Assembly (NCBI GenBank): GCA_021371965.1
Contig: JAJFVE010000066.1
Coordinates: forward strand, 1 to 56,753
Reading direction: 5' to 3'
DNA: 56,753 nt
From: Planctomycetaceae bacterium
GTDB lineage: Bacteria > Planctomycetota > Phycisphaerae > SM23-33
Positions 33,487-42,026 of this stretch are shown in pieces (within the stretch, counting starts at the first letter, position 1; every line of letters starts with the position of its first letter). Position numbers and translations under genes: made by a program. A model generated the notes under the pieces. The model was not told the DNA's origin, made no database searches, and saw only the letters and a list, made by a program, of their open reading frames with translations.

Positions 33487-35417
33487 CAATACCATCCGGT
33501 CGCGCAGAGGGTAATCAGCGAGACCAGGTTCGAGAAATCGCCGCCCTTGACTTCCTTGCCGTCCAGGAAGTCGTCGGTCAGCTCGTCGAGGTAGGCCAGG
33601 TCGAAGCACTCATCCGAGAGGATCTTGCGGTAGGGCTTGCCCGACAGGGTCGACTTGAACATGCCCGTCACGCCGCTGCGGTAGGTGATCTCGGCGAACA
33701 GCGAGAAGCCCTCGATCACGTCGTAGAGGTACGAGTGCGGGCCTTCGTCCAGCAGTTGGTACGGGAAGCGGATCTTGTTGCGGGCGACCCACTTGAGCGG
33801 GAACTTGGTGTTGTTGAGCTCCAGTCCGCGACCCCATCGCTCCGGCGCCCGCGCGAGAAGGTCCATCAGGCGGCAGTCGATATACGGGCTGCGCCAGTGG
33901 TGGCCGCAGCGGTCCATCGAGTGCTTGTGGATCCCCGCCGTCGAGCCCTGCGCGTGGAAGCTCATGTACAGGTACACGTACCACGAGTACAGGTTGCTCT
34001 CGGTCATGCCGTCGAGCACGTCGGGCATGTACGTGCGGTAGGGGAACGCCAGCAGCGACGTCGAGGTCTGCGGGCGCAGCGCCGCGTTGATTTCCGTGCG
34101 GGCGAAGGGCAGGCGCGGGCTGCCGTAGAAGAACGGGAACAGGAACCGCTCGACCATCCCCGCGCGGCTGCCGTCGCCGATGTCGATCGGCGCGCCCGAG
34201 CCCATCTTCTGGAATATCTGCCAGACTTTGTCGCGCGGGTACGAACCGTCGAGGCACTTGCGGAAGAACGACGGGCCGAACAGGTAGCAGTTCATCTTGT
34301 CGGCGTATTCGGTGAACGACTTCTTGGTGTGAAAGAACGTCCCGAACTGCGAGAAGCCGAAATTGTGGAACGAGTCCGACGCCTCGCCGTTGAAGATCAC
34401 CCGCCCCTTGCCTGCCGCGGCGACCAGGCCGTCGGCCAGCAGGGCGAAGTTATTGCTGGCGTACGCGTAGCAGTGGCGGCTCTTGTAGTGCGGCAGCACG
34501 CTCTGCCAGTACGCCGCGGCCTGCGGGCCTTCAAAGTCCAGCGTGACGATGTTGGGCTTGAGGCCGTAGAAGGATGCGATCGAGTTGATCTTGTCGATCT
34601 CGAACTGGTTGATGACGTCGGTGCCGGCGGAGTACTTCATGCTCCCGGCGATCATGCCGATTTTGTCCGGGCCCAACTCGTTGGCGAGCATGCCCAGGAT
34701 GACCGAGGAATCCCAGCCGCTGGAGCTGGAGATCCAGACCTTGCCGGCGCTGCCCGCGCGGGCCATAATCGCCTCGCGCAGCAGCTCGTAGTAGGTCTCG
34801 AGCCGGTCGTCGCCGTACTCTTCCATGTCCTGGGGCTTGAACTCCTGGATATCGCCGGCGAGCCCGCCGGCCGAGAGTGTCAGCGCCTCGCCCACGCGAA
34901 GCTGCTTGACGTTGGAGTAGATGGTGTGGCCCTTGGGGCAGTACCACCCGTACGTCGAGAAGAGGTTGGCCAGCATGAGCTGGTCGTACTGCGCCTTGAC
35001 GTGCCTGAAGACCAGGTCCAACTCGGTCGCCAGGTGCAGGCGCCCGCCCTCGAAGGCGTAGAAGCTGTCGATGCGCGCGAAGCGGTCCGAGAACAGCGTG
35101 ACGGTCTTGTTCTTCGAGTCGGCGAGAAGGCCGATGTACTGACCTTCAAGCGCGGCGGCGGACGCTTGGGGTTTGGCGTCCTTAAACAGCCTGGCGATCT
35201 GCGCCCCCTCATCACGCGTAACGCGACTGATCGACCCGTCGCCGCTGATGCGGTAGAACACGTCGCCGAAGATCCACAGTCGCTTGCCCGCGCCGAGGTC
35301 CAGATCGAACGCCGCGTCCTGGAGATTCGCCCAGACGGTCTTGCCCGGCGCTAGGGAAAGAACCTCCCGCAGAGAACCCTCTGCGGGCTTGGAGCCGCTC
35401 GTCGTCAGATAGAACAT
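33486..35417 (-). CDS. Asparagine-synthase-like amidotransferase without the glutaminase Cys
   Basis: The 643-aa protein has the two-domain layout of AsnB-type enzymes. The N-terminal class II glutaminase region starts MFYLTTSG: the usual Cys2 nucleophile is absent, so it cannot cleave glutamine in the normal way, although LFSDRFARIDSFYAFEGGRLHLATELD keeps the fold. The synthetase domain carries the ATP-pyrophosphatase loop SSSGWDSS at residues 231-238, close to SGGxDSS. This domain would adenylate a carboxylate and accept ammonia or another amine. In glycan loci such proteins are thought to amidate uronic acids or attach amines. The exact substrate is unknown. Confidence 0.82.
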   Translation of the reverse strand: MFYLTTSGSKPAEGSLREVLSLAPGKTVWANLQDAAFDLDLGAGKRLWIFGDVFYRISGDGSISRVTRDEGAQIARLFKDAKPQASAAALEGQYIGLLADSKNKTVTLFSDRFARIDSFYAFEGGRLHLATELDLVFRHVKAQYDQLMLANLFSTYGWYCPKGHTIYSNVKQLRVGEALTLSAGGLAGDIQEFKPQDMEEYGDDRLETYYELLREAIMARAGSAGKVWISSSSGWDSSVILGMLANELGPDKIGMIAGSMKYSAGTDVINQFEIDKINSIASFYGLKPNIVTLDFEGPQAAAYWQSVLPHYKSRHCYAYASNNFALLADGLVAAAGKGRVIFNGEASDSFHNFGFSQFGTFFHTKKSFTEYADKMNCYLFGPSFFRKCLDGSYPRDKVWQIFQKMGSGAPIDIGDGSRAGMVERFLFPFFYGSPRLPFARTEINAALRPQTSTSLLAFPYRTYMPDVLDGMTESNLYSWYVYLYMSFHAQGSTAGIHKHSMDRCGHHWRSPYIDCRLMDLLARAPERWGRGLELNNTKFPLKWVARNKIRFPYQLLDEGPHSYLYDVIEGFSLFAEITYRSGVTGMFKSTLSGKPYRKILSDECFDLAYLDELTDDFLDGKEVKGGDFSNLVSLITLCATGWY

Positions 35418-35432
35418 AGTTGCACGCTAAGG

Positions 35433-35999
35433 CTATTCCGCTCTGCCCGCGAATTGCCGTTTCGTGATGGCCATGATTACTTTGTCTACGTACGCCCCCT
35501 CGAAATTGAGCATCTCGCTCATCCGCCCTTCGATCACGAACCCCACTTTTTCATAGGAGCGTATCGCCGCGGCGTGGTTGCCGTACACGCCCAGCCAGAC
35601 CTTGTTGAGGTTCAGCCGCCCGAAGGCGTACTTGAGCAGCAGGCGGCAGGCCTCGCGGCCATAGCCCTTGTGCCAGTACGCCTTGTCGCCGACCATGATG
35701 CCCAGGTCGCCATAGCGGTGGATCCAGTTGATCCCGCCGAGCTTGACGTTGCCGATGTGCTTGCCGGTGGCCTTGTCGATGATGGCGAACAGCACGTTGT
35801 GCTTGGAGCCCTGCATGGCGTTGTAGAACGCCCGCAGGCTGTCCATCGTCTCGGGGAACGTGCCCGACTCGAGGAAGCGGCTGACCTGGGCGTCGTTGAG
35901 CCAGTCCAGGTACCGTTGCGTCAGGTCGCTCTCGACCAGGGGGCGCAGCATCACCAGGTCGCCATCGACAAACGCGGGGATTTCAGGTTGGCTGTCCAT
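35433..35999 (-). CDS. GNAT family N-acetyltransferase
   Basis: The 188-aa acyltransferase has RimJ/RimL-like features: VMLRPLVESDLTQRYLDWLNDAQVSRFLESG, HIGNVKLGGINWIHRYGDLGIMVGDKAYWHKGYGREACRLLLKYAF and the acetyl-CoA loop WHKGYGREA, with GVYGNHAAAIRSYEKVGFVIEGR at the end. It is similar to PseH-like acetyltransferases of nonulosonate pathways. The ATG at 35999 is preferred over 36026, which overlaps the end of the NeuB-type gene. A second PseH-like domain is fused to PseG in this locus, so one of the two may act on another amino sugar or on O-acetylation. Confidence 0.83.
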   Translation of the reverse strand: MDSQPEIPAFVDGDLVMLRPLVESDLTQRYLDWLNDAQVSRFLESGTFPETMDSLRAFYNAMQGSKHNVLFAIIDKATGKHIGNVKLGGINWIHRYGDLGIMVGDKAYWHKGYGREACRLLLKYAFGRLNLNKVWLGVYGNHAAAIRSYEKVGFVIEGRMSEMLNFEGAYVDKVIMAITKRQFAGRAE

Positions 36000-36007
36000 T
36001 GTGTCCA

Positions 36008-37030
36008 CTAGCCTATCATGTCCCACCGCAAAGGGGTACCCCTGGCAATGCGGCGGATCGATTTTTTGCCCAGCACCTTCTTGAGGTGTCGCGGTTCGAG
36101 GCCGCCGGCGGGGCGGATCGACCTGACGTTATCGCTGGTGAATCGCTCTCCCTTTGCGATGTCGGCCACCGCAAACAGCGAGCGGCGGAAGACCATGCTG
36201 GCTCTCTCGCAGGGTGTCGGACCCAGTTCCGCACTCCCCAGCGCCTGTTCGATCAGGCGCACCGATTCGACGAGGGCCTGCAGTTCGTCAGGCTCGATGG
36301 AAAAGAATGTATCGGGGGTCTCGATCGTGCGCGAGAGCGTGAAGTGCTTCTCGATGATCCGCGCGCCCATCGCCACGGCCGCCACCGACACGCTCGTGCC
36401 CAGGGTGTGGTCGGACAGGCCGACGGGACATTTGAACTTGCCCGCCAGCGAGGCGATGGTGCGGAGGTTCATCTCGGCTGCCGGGGCCGGGTAGCTGCTG
36501 ACGCACTTGAGCAGGGCGACCTCGGCCGCCCCTGCGCCGAGGGCGGTCTTGACAGCGCGGGCGATCTCGGCCTCGCTCGCCATGCCCGTCGAGAGGATCA
36601 GCGGCTTGCCCGTGGCGGCGGCGTATTCGATCAGCGGCGTGTCGACGAGCTCGAACGAGGCGATCTTGTGCGCCACCACGCCGAGGTCTTCCAGCAGGTC
36701 CACCGAGGATCTGTCGAACACGGTCGAAAGGAAAATCAGCCCTTCGTCGTCGGCTGCGCGTTTGAGCTTGGCGAACCACTTCCACGGTGTGTAGGCCTTG
36801 CGGTAGAGCTGGTGGAGCGTCTGGCCGCCCCACTTGGGGTGCTTGATGCGGAAGCACGGCTTGTCGCAGTCGAGCGTGAGCGTGTCGGGGGTGTAGGTCT
36901 GGAACTTGACTGCGTCGGCCCCGCAGGCCGCCGCCTTGCGGATCATCGCCAGCGCGCGGGTCAGGCTCTGCCCATGATTGGCCGAGACCTCGGCGATGAT
37001 GAAGCATTTCTTCAGGTTAGCGAATTTCAT
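36008..37030 (-). CDS. pseI: Pseudaminic acid synthase-like NeuB protein
   Basis: The 340-aa enzyme condenses phosphoenolpyruvate with a hexosamine to give a nonulosonic acid. It shows IIAEVSANHGQSLTRALAMI, ADAVKFQTYTPDTLTLD, STVFDRSSVDLLEDL, KIASFELVDTPLI, CVSSYPAP, CPVGLSDHTLG and IIEKHFTLSR, the PseI/NeuB metal and PEP-binding motifs. An antifreeze-like SAF domain occupies the last ~65 residues (RRSLFAVADIAKGERFTSDNVRSIRPAGGL). SSYPAP and the PDTFFSIEPDEL phrase fit PseI better than NeuB of sialic acid. The start overlaps the PseG-PseH stop by 1 bp. Confidence 0.9.
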   Translation of the reverse strand: MKFANLKKCFIIAEVSANHGQSLTRALAMIRKAAACGADAVKFQTYTPDTLTLDCDKPCFRIKHPKWGGQTLHQLYRKAYTPWKWFAKLKRAADDEGLIFLSTVFDRSSVDLLEDLGVVAHKIASFELVDTPLIEYAAATGKPLILSTGMASEAEIARAVKTALGAGAAEVALLKCVSSYPAPAAEMNLRTIASLAGKFKCPVGLSDHTLGTSVSVAAVAMGARIIEKHFTLSRTIETPDTFFSIEPDELQALVESVRLIEQALGSAELGPTPCERASMVFRRSLFAVADIAKGERFTSDNVRSIRPAGGLEPRHLKKVLGKKSIRRIARGTPLRWDMIG

Positions 37031-38499
37031 TACGAGTTCCGGTTGAACTGGAAGAGCAGGAGGTCGAGGCCGTTGCGATGAACCGGTCCTGCCGGGCGAT
37101 AGCCTGCCGCGGTGAAGGCTTTTTGCGAGGCGACGTTGCTGGGGAAAATCAGCGCGTCTATCTGCCGCACGCCGGGCCGTACGGTCAGCAGGTGCTCGGT
37201 GCCGGCAGCGATGGCGTGGCGGCCGAGCTTGCGGCCGAAGTGCGTGGGGCTCAGGCCGACGTTGGCCTCGGCGCGATTGCCGGCGATGTCGAAGCGGATT
37301 TGGCCGGCCTTGACGCCGCAGGCGTCGACAGCCACGCAGAGCACCGTGTCGGCGTCGGCCAGCCGCCGGGCGAACCACTGGCGGTGGGTCGGGTAGTCGA
37401 TGACGTCCTGGCTGCAGCACCAGCGTCGTACATCGGGATGATTGCGCCAGACCCACAGATCGTAGCAGTCATCCTGAGTTGCCGGCCTCACGGTCAGCGG
37501 CGCCTCCTGGCGGCGAGCCAGGGCCGTCACTGCCTGGGCGACATTCGTGCCGGTGCAGCCGTCCATAATCTCCTGGGCGATCTGCGCCCGCCCCATGCGG
37601 CGCGGGGCATCGAGCAGCGATTCGACTGCCGCTGCGAGCTTGTCCATCGCGCCGGCCTCGTCGGCGTCGAGCATGTCGACCAGGCCGGCGTCCTGCCAGC
37701 CCTGGATGTTGGCGCGCTGGTTCTCGCCCAGGCACAGCGTCACCGCCGGCGTGCCGGTCTTGGCCAGCTCGCACAGGGTCTGCCCGCCTGCCGAGACGGC
37801 CAGGTCCGCCTGGCACATTGCCTGGCACATGCCTTCGGCGCTGGGCGAGGTGATGATGGCGGTCTGTTTGTCGGCGGCTGCGCGCACGGCCGACAGGTCG
37901 CCCATGAACCGTCCGGCGATGACGGTCTTGTGCAGGGCGGGGAACTGCCCCGCCAGGCGGGCGAGCACCTGGGCGGTCAGGCCGCGCGGGTCGTCGGCGC
38001 CCAGCGTGATCAGCACGCTGGCGGCCTGGTCGCGCACCTGCCGCCGCGGGACGTTCCAAAACGCCTTTCGGAGCGTAAGGTATCGCGCGCCGAGCAGGAA
38101 GGTGTGGTGGCCGCCGTAGCGGTAGGGCAGTTGCACGGCGTTGACCGCCCCGTTGACGATTACGCCCGGCGGATAGGGCAACCGCATGTGATCGTCCAGC
38201 CAGACGCACAAGGCCCCGCCGGCGGCGATGCGGTCATACGCCTCCGCGCGGGCGAGGTACGAGTCCACCACGATCACGTCGGCCCCGGCGATGCGGCGCG
38301 ACAGGGCAGAGGCGTCGCCCGCCCAGTCGAGCAGTTCCAGCGTAGCGGAGGCCGCGCTGGCCTGAACGCTCGAGTCGCCGCTGACGACCAGCCGCGGGTA
38401 AGCCCCGCATTGCTCAAACGCCTGGCACAGCGACACGGCCCGGGACACGTGCCCCAAGCCGATGTTCCGCCCGCCTTCGGTTAGGATGACAACGTTCAT
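37030..38499 (-). CDS. pseG: PseG-PseH fusion: UDP-sugar hydrolase and N-acetyltransferase
   Basis: The 489-aa protein joins two enzymes of the pseudaminic acid pathway. Residues 1-~330 are PseG-like, removing UDP from UDP-2,4-diacetamido-trideoxy-altrose: LTEGGRNIGLGHVSRAVSLCQAF, ADVIVVDSYLARAEAYDRI, VLITLGADDPRGLT, ADLAVSAGGQTLCELAKTGTPAVTLCLGENQ. Residues ~335-489 are a GNAT domain like PseH, which acetylates the 4-amino group: LTVRPATQDDCYDLWVWRNHPDVRRWC, GQIRFDIAGNRAEANVGLSPTHFGRKLG, LIFPSNVASQKAFTAAGY. Such fusions are known in other bacteria. It couples to the NeuB-type gene by a 1-bp overlap and is preceded by a REP-like gap. Confidence 0.9.
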   Translation of the reverse strand: MNVVILTEGGRNIGLGHVSRAVSLCQAFEQCGAYPRLVVSGDSSVQASAASATLELLDWAGDASALSRRIAGADVIVVDSYLARAEAYDRIAAGGALCVWLDDHMRLPYPPGVIVNGAVNAVQLPYRYGGHHTFLLGARYLTLRKAFWNVPRRQVRDQAASVLITLGADDPRGLTAQVLARLAGQFPALHKTVIAGRFMGDLSAVRAAADKQTAIITSPSAEGMCQAMCQADLAVSAGGQTLCELAKTGTPAVTLCLGENQRANIQGWQDAGLVDMLDADEAGAMDKLAAAVESLLDAPRRMGRAQIAQEIMDGCTGTNVAQAVTALARRQEAPLTVRPATQDDCYDLWVWRNHPDVRRWCCSQDVIDYPTHRQWFARRLADADTVLCVAVDACGVKAGQIRFDIAGNRAEANVGLSPTHFGRKLGRHAIAAGTEHLLTVRPGVRQIDALIFPSNVASQKAFTAAGYRPAGPVHRNGLDLLLFQFNRNS

Positions 38500-38504
38500 T
38501 GTTT

Positions 38505-38636
38505 CAACGGGTGCCGTGGCGCGCAGGGCCGAAGGTCCGGAGAGCCACGACGCGTTCGACGAACCGGTCGCGGCACCGGCCGTGGCACGGGCGAGACGCC
38601 CGTGCGACTCATGGGCAAGATGCCCATGCTACTACG
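38505..38636. repeat. REP-like repeats between class III aminotransferase and PseG-PseH genes
   Basis: The region contains GTGCCGTGGCGCGCAGGGCC-type and GCACGGGCGAGACGCCCGTGC palindromes, then CATGGGCAAGATGCCCATG. The stop codon of the aminotransferase gene (TAG at 38634-38632) lies in it. The element may attenuate transcription between two blocks of the operon. Confidence 0.75.
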
Positions 38637-39954
38637 TCAGGCGCTGGAAGCCGCTGTGGCAGACGGGGCCGGTCAGGTGCTTCTCGACGTCGCCGCGGGC
38701 TAACGCCGCGGCGATCTTGGCGAAGACGCGATCGGTCGCCGCTTGGTAGGCCTTGACGTGCTCGTCCTTGTGGGCGAAGGAGACGTAGAAAGCCGTCGTC
38801 GCCAGGAAGCCCTCGTCGAGCATCCACTGGGTGAAGAGCGTCTTGAGCACGGCGGGCTTTTCGTACTCGAATGCAAAGTGGCCCAGCGGCAATATGCCGC
38901 CCACGTGCACCTTGAGCTTGTGCCTGGCCGCGGCTGCGGTCCAGCCGTCCTGCACGGCCTGGCCGATCCGGCACAGGTGTGCGGGGACGTTTTCCTTCTG
39001 CAGCTTGTCGATGGTCGCCAGGGCGGCGGCAGGGCCGATGCGTTCGGTCCAGTACGTGCTGGAGATGAACGCTTCCTGTGCGGCGTCCATGGCCGAGGCC
39101 CGCCCGATGACGGCGGCCATCGGGAAGCCGTTGCTCATCGCCTTGGCGAAGACCGCCATATCCGGCTCGACGCCCAACGTCAAGTGTGCCCCGCCCAGGG
39201 CGAGGCGCCACCCCGCCGTGATCTCGTCGAAGATCAGCACGATCCCGGCCTTGGTGCACTGCTCACGGATCGATTGCAGGAAGCCGTCCCGCGGCGGGGC
39301 GCTGCGGATGGGTTCCATGACGACCGCGGCCGTGCGCGGACCGTGCTTCTTGATCAGCTCCCCAAACGCCGGCAGGTCGTTGTACGAGAACGGAAAGGCC
39401 GTGTTCACCAGCGACCGCGCGACGCCCTTGGGCGCCAGGCCAGCCAGCAGGTGCCCGTCGAGGCTGCTGTCGTCAGCCAGATTCGCGGCGAGGTACCAGT
39501 CCTGCCAGCCGTGATAGCCGCAGAAGAGGATGGTGTCGCGCCCCGTCGCGGCGCGGGCGATGCGTACGGCGATGGCCATGGCCTCGCCGCCACAGCGGCA
39601 GTAGCGGGCCATGTCGGCCCAGGCGTGGAGCTGCCGCAGCTTCTGGGCCAGGGCGACTTCCTCGGGGCAGTTGAGCGTGGTCATCGAGCCGTCGTCGATG
39701 GCTTTCTTGACGGCCGCGTTCACGTCCGGGTCGGCGTAGCCCAGCACGCAGGCGCCGATGCCCATGTAGCTGGTGTCGATGAACTCGTTGCCGTCGACGT
39801 CCCAGACGCGGCAGCCGCTGGCCTTGGCGTAATACGCCGGCCAGCGCTGGGGCAGGTGCAGCTCGGGTCGCTTGGACAGAAGCTGCGTGCCGCCGGGGAT
39901 GAGGGCCTTGGCCTGGGCGTATAGTTGCTGGCTCTTGTCGGTCTTGGGGCTCAC
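38632..39954 (-). CDS. Class III PLP aminotransferase (HemL-like)
   Basis: The 440-aa PLP enzyme resembles glutamate-1-semialdehyde aminomutase and sugar aminotransferases of class III. It has VWDVDGNEFIDTSYMGIGACVLGYADPDVNAAV, RYCRCGGEAMAIAVRIARAATGRDTILFCGYHGWQDW, IFDEITAGWRLALGG and the Schiff-base lysine K271 in VFAKAMSNGFPMAAVIGR. In this locus it probably aminates a sugar or a nonulosonate precursor rather than making 5-aminolevulinate. The start is GTG at 39954, overlapping the SpsF-like stop by 4 bp (GTGA), so they are coupled. The stop lies inside a REP-like element. Confidence 0.85.
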   Translation of the reverse strand: MSPKTDKSQQLYAQAKALIPGGTQLLSKRPELHLPQRWPAYYAKASGCRVWDVDGNEFIDTSYMGIGACVLGYADPDVNAAVKKAIDDGSMTTLNCPEEVALAQKLRQLHAWADMARYCRCGGEAMAIAVRIARAATGRDTILFCGYHGWQDWYLAANLADDSSLDGHLLAGLAPKGVARSLVNTAFPFSYNDLPAFGELIKKHGPRTAAVVMEPIRSAPPRDGFLQSIREQCTKAGIVLIFDEITAGWRLALGGAHLTLGVEPDMAVFAKAMSNGFPMAAVIGRASAMDAAQEAFISSTYWTERIGPAAALATIDKLQKENVPAHLCRIGQAVQDGWTAAAARHKLKVHVGGILPLGHFAFEYEKPAVLKTLFTQWMLDEGFLATTAFYVSFAHKDEHVKAYQAATDRVFAKIAAALARGDVEKHLTGPVCHSGFQRLT

Positions 39955-40832
39955 GCCTGGATCCTGCCTTTAAGGATGGGGAACAAGTCCCGCAGTTGCG
40001 TCAGGAAGGTGTCGGGGTCGATGGGGCGTTTCTGCTCGTCGAGGATCACCTGCCTGTTGCCAGAGGGCACGATAGCGAACAGCACACGGTCCATGACATT
40101 GGCGCTGGCCTGCTCGCAGCCCTTGATGCCGACCTGCATGTTGATCCTGGCGACCTGCGGGTTGTCGTCGAGCCAGGTGTACACGTCGCGCAGCTTGAGC
40201 GGCACGCCGTCGCGATAGAGGGCTTTGTGGATCGTGTCGATCATCTCGATGTCGAGCTCTTCGTCGATCGTGAGGCGGTATTCCGGCCGGCAGATTTCCT
40301 GGTCGATCGGGATGCGATGGATATCGTAGCGGTCGGGGTTTTCCTTGATGGGGATGGCCAGGGCCGCACCGCGGTAGTGCTCGTGCAGCTTGAGCAGGGC
40401 CTTGTACGAGATCAGTTCGCTGAGGGTGCCCTGAATCATCGTCATGTTCGAGGCGGCGATGTAATCATGCGGCTCGCGCTTGAACAGCTGGACGAAGTCA
40501 CTCGCCGAGTCGATGTCGAAGATCGGGCTATCGCACGTGACGCGCAGGACGGCGTCGGCCTTCTCGCGCTGGCAGAGCTGGACGTGCCGGTCGACGATGT
40601 CCTGCCGCGCGCCGGCGTACCACCCGCAGCCGAGCTTCTTGGCCTCCTCGATCAGCGGCTGGTTTTCCGGTTCGTCGCTGGTGCCAACAAACACGCCGTC
40701 GAGCCCGCGCACATGCTGCATGCGCTCGACGTGGTGGGCAAACGTGGACTTGCTGCCCAGCGGAATCATGACTTTGCCCGGCAGGCGGGTCGAACCCATG
40801 CGGGCGGTAATTACGCCGATGACTTTGGCCAT
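39951..40832 (-). CDS. SpsF-like cytidylyltransferase
   Basis: The 293-aa nucleotidyltransferase belongs to the SpsF/KdsB-like CTP transferase group that activates nonulosonic and related acids. It shows VIGVITARMGSTRLPGKVMIPLGSKS with the CTP-binding R-x-G-S-T-R-L-P-G-K and DAVLRVTCDSPIFDIDSASDFVQLF with the DSP motif of the metal-nucleotide site. It takes the place of PseF, which has a different sequence. A role in making a CMP-sugar from the NeuB-type product is likely but not certain; it may activate a second acid together with the aminotransferase and oxidoreductase. The start at 40832 is the natural one (MAKVIGVITAR). Confidence 0.82.
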   Translation of the reverse strand: MAKVIGVITARMGSTRLPGKVMIPLGSKSTFAHHVERMQHVRGLDGVFVGTSDEPENQPLIEEAKKLGCGWYAGARQDIVDRHVQLCQREKADAVLRVTCDSPIFDIDSASDFVQLFKREPHDYIAASNMTMIQGTLSELISYKALLKLHEHYRGAALAIPIKENPDRYDIHRIPIDQEICRPEYRLTIDEELDIEMIDTIHKALYRDGVPLKLRDVYTWLDDNPQVARINMQVGIKGCEQASANVMDRVLFAIVPSGNRQVILDEQKRPIDPDTFLTQLRDLFPILKGRIQA

Positions 40833-40854
40833 GGTCTTTCCTTTGAAAACGACA

Positions 40855-41036
40855 TATCACGAATGTCACGAATCAACGGATGGAGAAACGGCAAAAACAA
40901 AAACCTTGCCACAAAGACCATAAAGAGCACAGGGAAGAAGAACCTTTGAGTTCCCGATCTCTTTGTGTTCTTTGTGATCTCTGTGGCCGTCTTTGTTTTT
41001 TCCCTATTCGTTCATTTGTGTCATTCGTGTTCTCTT
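40855..41036. repeat. Dispersed repeats in the gap between Gfo/Idh and SpsF-like genes
   Basis: The gap carries ATCACGAATGTCACGAAT near the left, a CCACAAAGACCATAAAGAGCACA-type AT-rich block in the middle and CATTTGTGTCATTCGTGTTCTC near the right. The outer parts are inverted copies of each other. Closely similar copies lie at 52233-52362, downstream of an SDR gene. No gene is seen here. Confidence 0.75.
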
Positions 41037-41039
41037 CGT

Positions 41040-42026
41040 TTACCCGCACGACTCCCACTGGCCGCTTTCGCAGGAGCGGTTGGCGGCCAGGGCGAGCTTG
41101 AGCGTGTCGGTCGCGGCTGCGATATCGTTGAACGTCGGGCGCTTGGCCGCTGCGGCGTCCATGAAGTACTTGGCTTCGTCGAGGTACATCTGGTTGTAGT
41201 AGATGTCGAGCTTGAGATCCTGCCAGGTCCACTGCGGGTTCTGGGCGGTGATCGTGCCCAGCGTGCCTGCGGCGAAGTCCCAGACGATCGTGCCGCCCTC
41301 GGCGACGATCTTGCAGCGGCGGCTGTAGCCGTGCTGGAGGTAGTCCATGTGGATGACGCCGGCGGCGCCCGAAGCAAAGCGGATCATCATGTCGACGTGG
41401 TCTTCGGTGTCGATCTTCATGTCGCTGACGATCCCGCGGCGGGCCATTACGCTCCGCGCCGGGCCGAGCATCCACGCGGCGTAATCGAGCTCGTGGATCA
41501 CGTCGAAGATCAGGTTGCCGCCCAGGCTGCGACGCGCCATGTAGCTGTCTTGATAGTTGGGCTTGGCGATCTTGAGCGAGTACCCGAACTCGATCCCCGC
41601 CCAGAGCGGCTTGGCGAAGGCCGGATTCTCCGTCAGCGTCTTGTGGATGGCCGCCACGGCGGGATGAAACCGCATGTTGCAGCCGACCATCGTGACGAGT
41701 CTGTGCTGCGCGGCCGCGGCTGCCAGCGAGGCGATGCCGTCGAGCGTCACCGACAGCGGCTTTTCGATGAACAGGTGGCAGCCTGCCATAGCGAGTTGCA
41801 AGGCCGGGGCGACGTGGGCGTTGCTGAAGGTGCAGATGAACGCCGCCTCGGGCTTGATCTGCCGCAGCGCCTCGTCGAGCGAAGTGAATGTGCCGACCGC
41901 TTGAGATCGCACCTTCTCAAGCTGGGCGGCGCTGGTGTCGACAGCCCAGACGCGATGGCCCAAGGCCGCCAGATTTCCCAGGTGGCGCGAGCCGATCGAT
42001 CCAACGCCGACGACCAGAACGTTCAT
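41040..42026 (-). CDS. Gfo/Idh/MocA family oxidoreductase
   Basis: The 328-aa NAD(P)-dependent enzyme has the Rossmann start NVLVVGVGSIGSRHLGNLAALGHRVWAVD, a conserved FICTFSNAHVAPALQLAMAGCHLFIEKPLS (the EKP motif with the catalytic Lys), and the C-terminal GANLIFDVIHELDYAAWMLG-like HxxD segment. The family oxidises or epimerises sugars, for example in nonulosonate or aminosugar pathways. The start at 42026 is set by the ATGA overlap with the radical SAM stop. With the SpsF-like and aminotransferase genes downstream it may form a three-step branch of the pathway. Confidence 0.88.
   Translation of the reverse strand: MNVLVVGVGSIGSRHLGNLAALGHRVWAVDTSAAQLEKVRSQAVGTFTSLDEALRQIKPEAAFICTFSNAHVAPALQLAMAGCHLFIEKPLSVTLDGIASLAAAAAQHRLVTMVGCNMRFHPAVAAIHKTLTENPAFAKPLWAGIEFGYSLKIAKPNYQDSYMARRSLGGNLIFDVIHELDYAAWMLGPARSVMARRGIVSDMKIDTEDHVDMMIRFASGAAGVIHMDYLQHGYSRRCKIVAEGGTIVWDFAAGTLGTITAQNPQWTWQDLKLDIYYNQMYLDEAKYFMDAAAAKRPTFNDIAAATDTLKLALAANRSCESGQWESCG

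Noticed and set aside
38632..39954. Glutamate-1-semialdehyde aminomutase of haem synthesis
   Set aside because: The glycan-locus context and coupling to an SpsF-like gene point to a sugar-related role, so the hemL name was not used.
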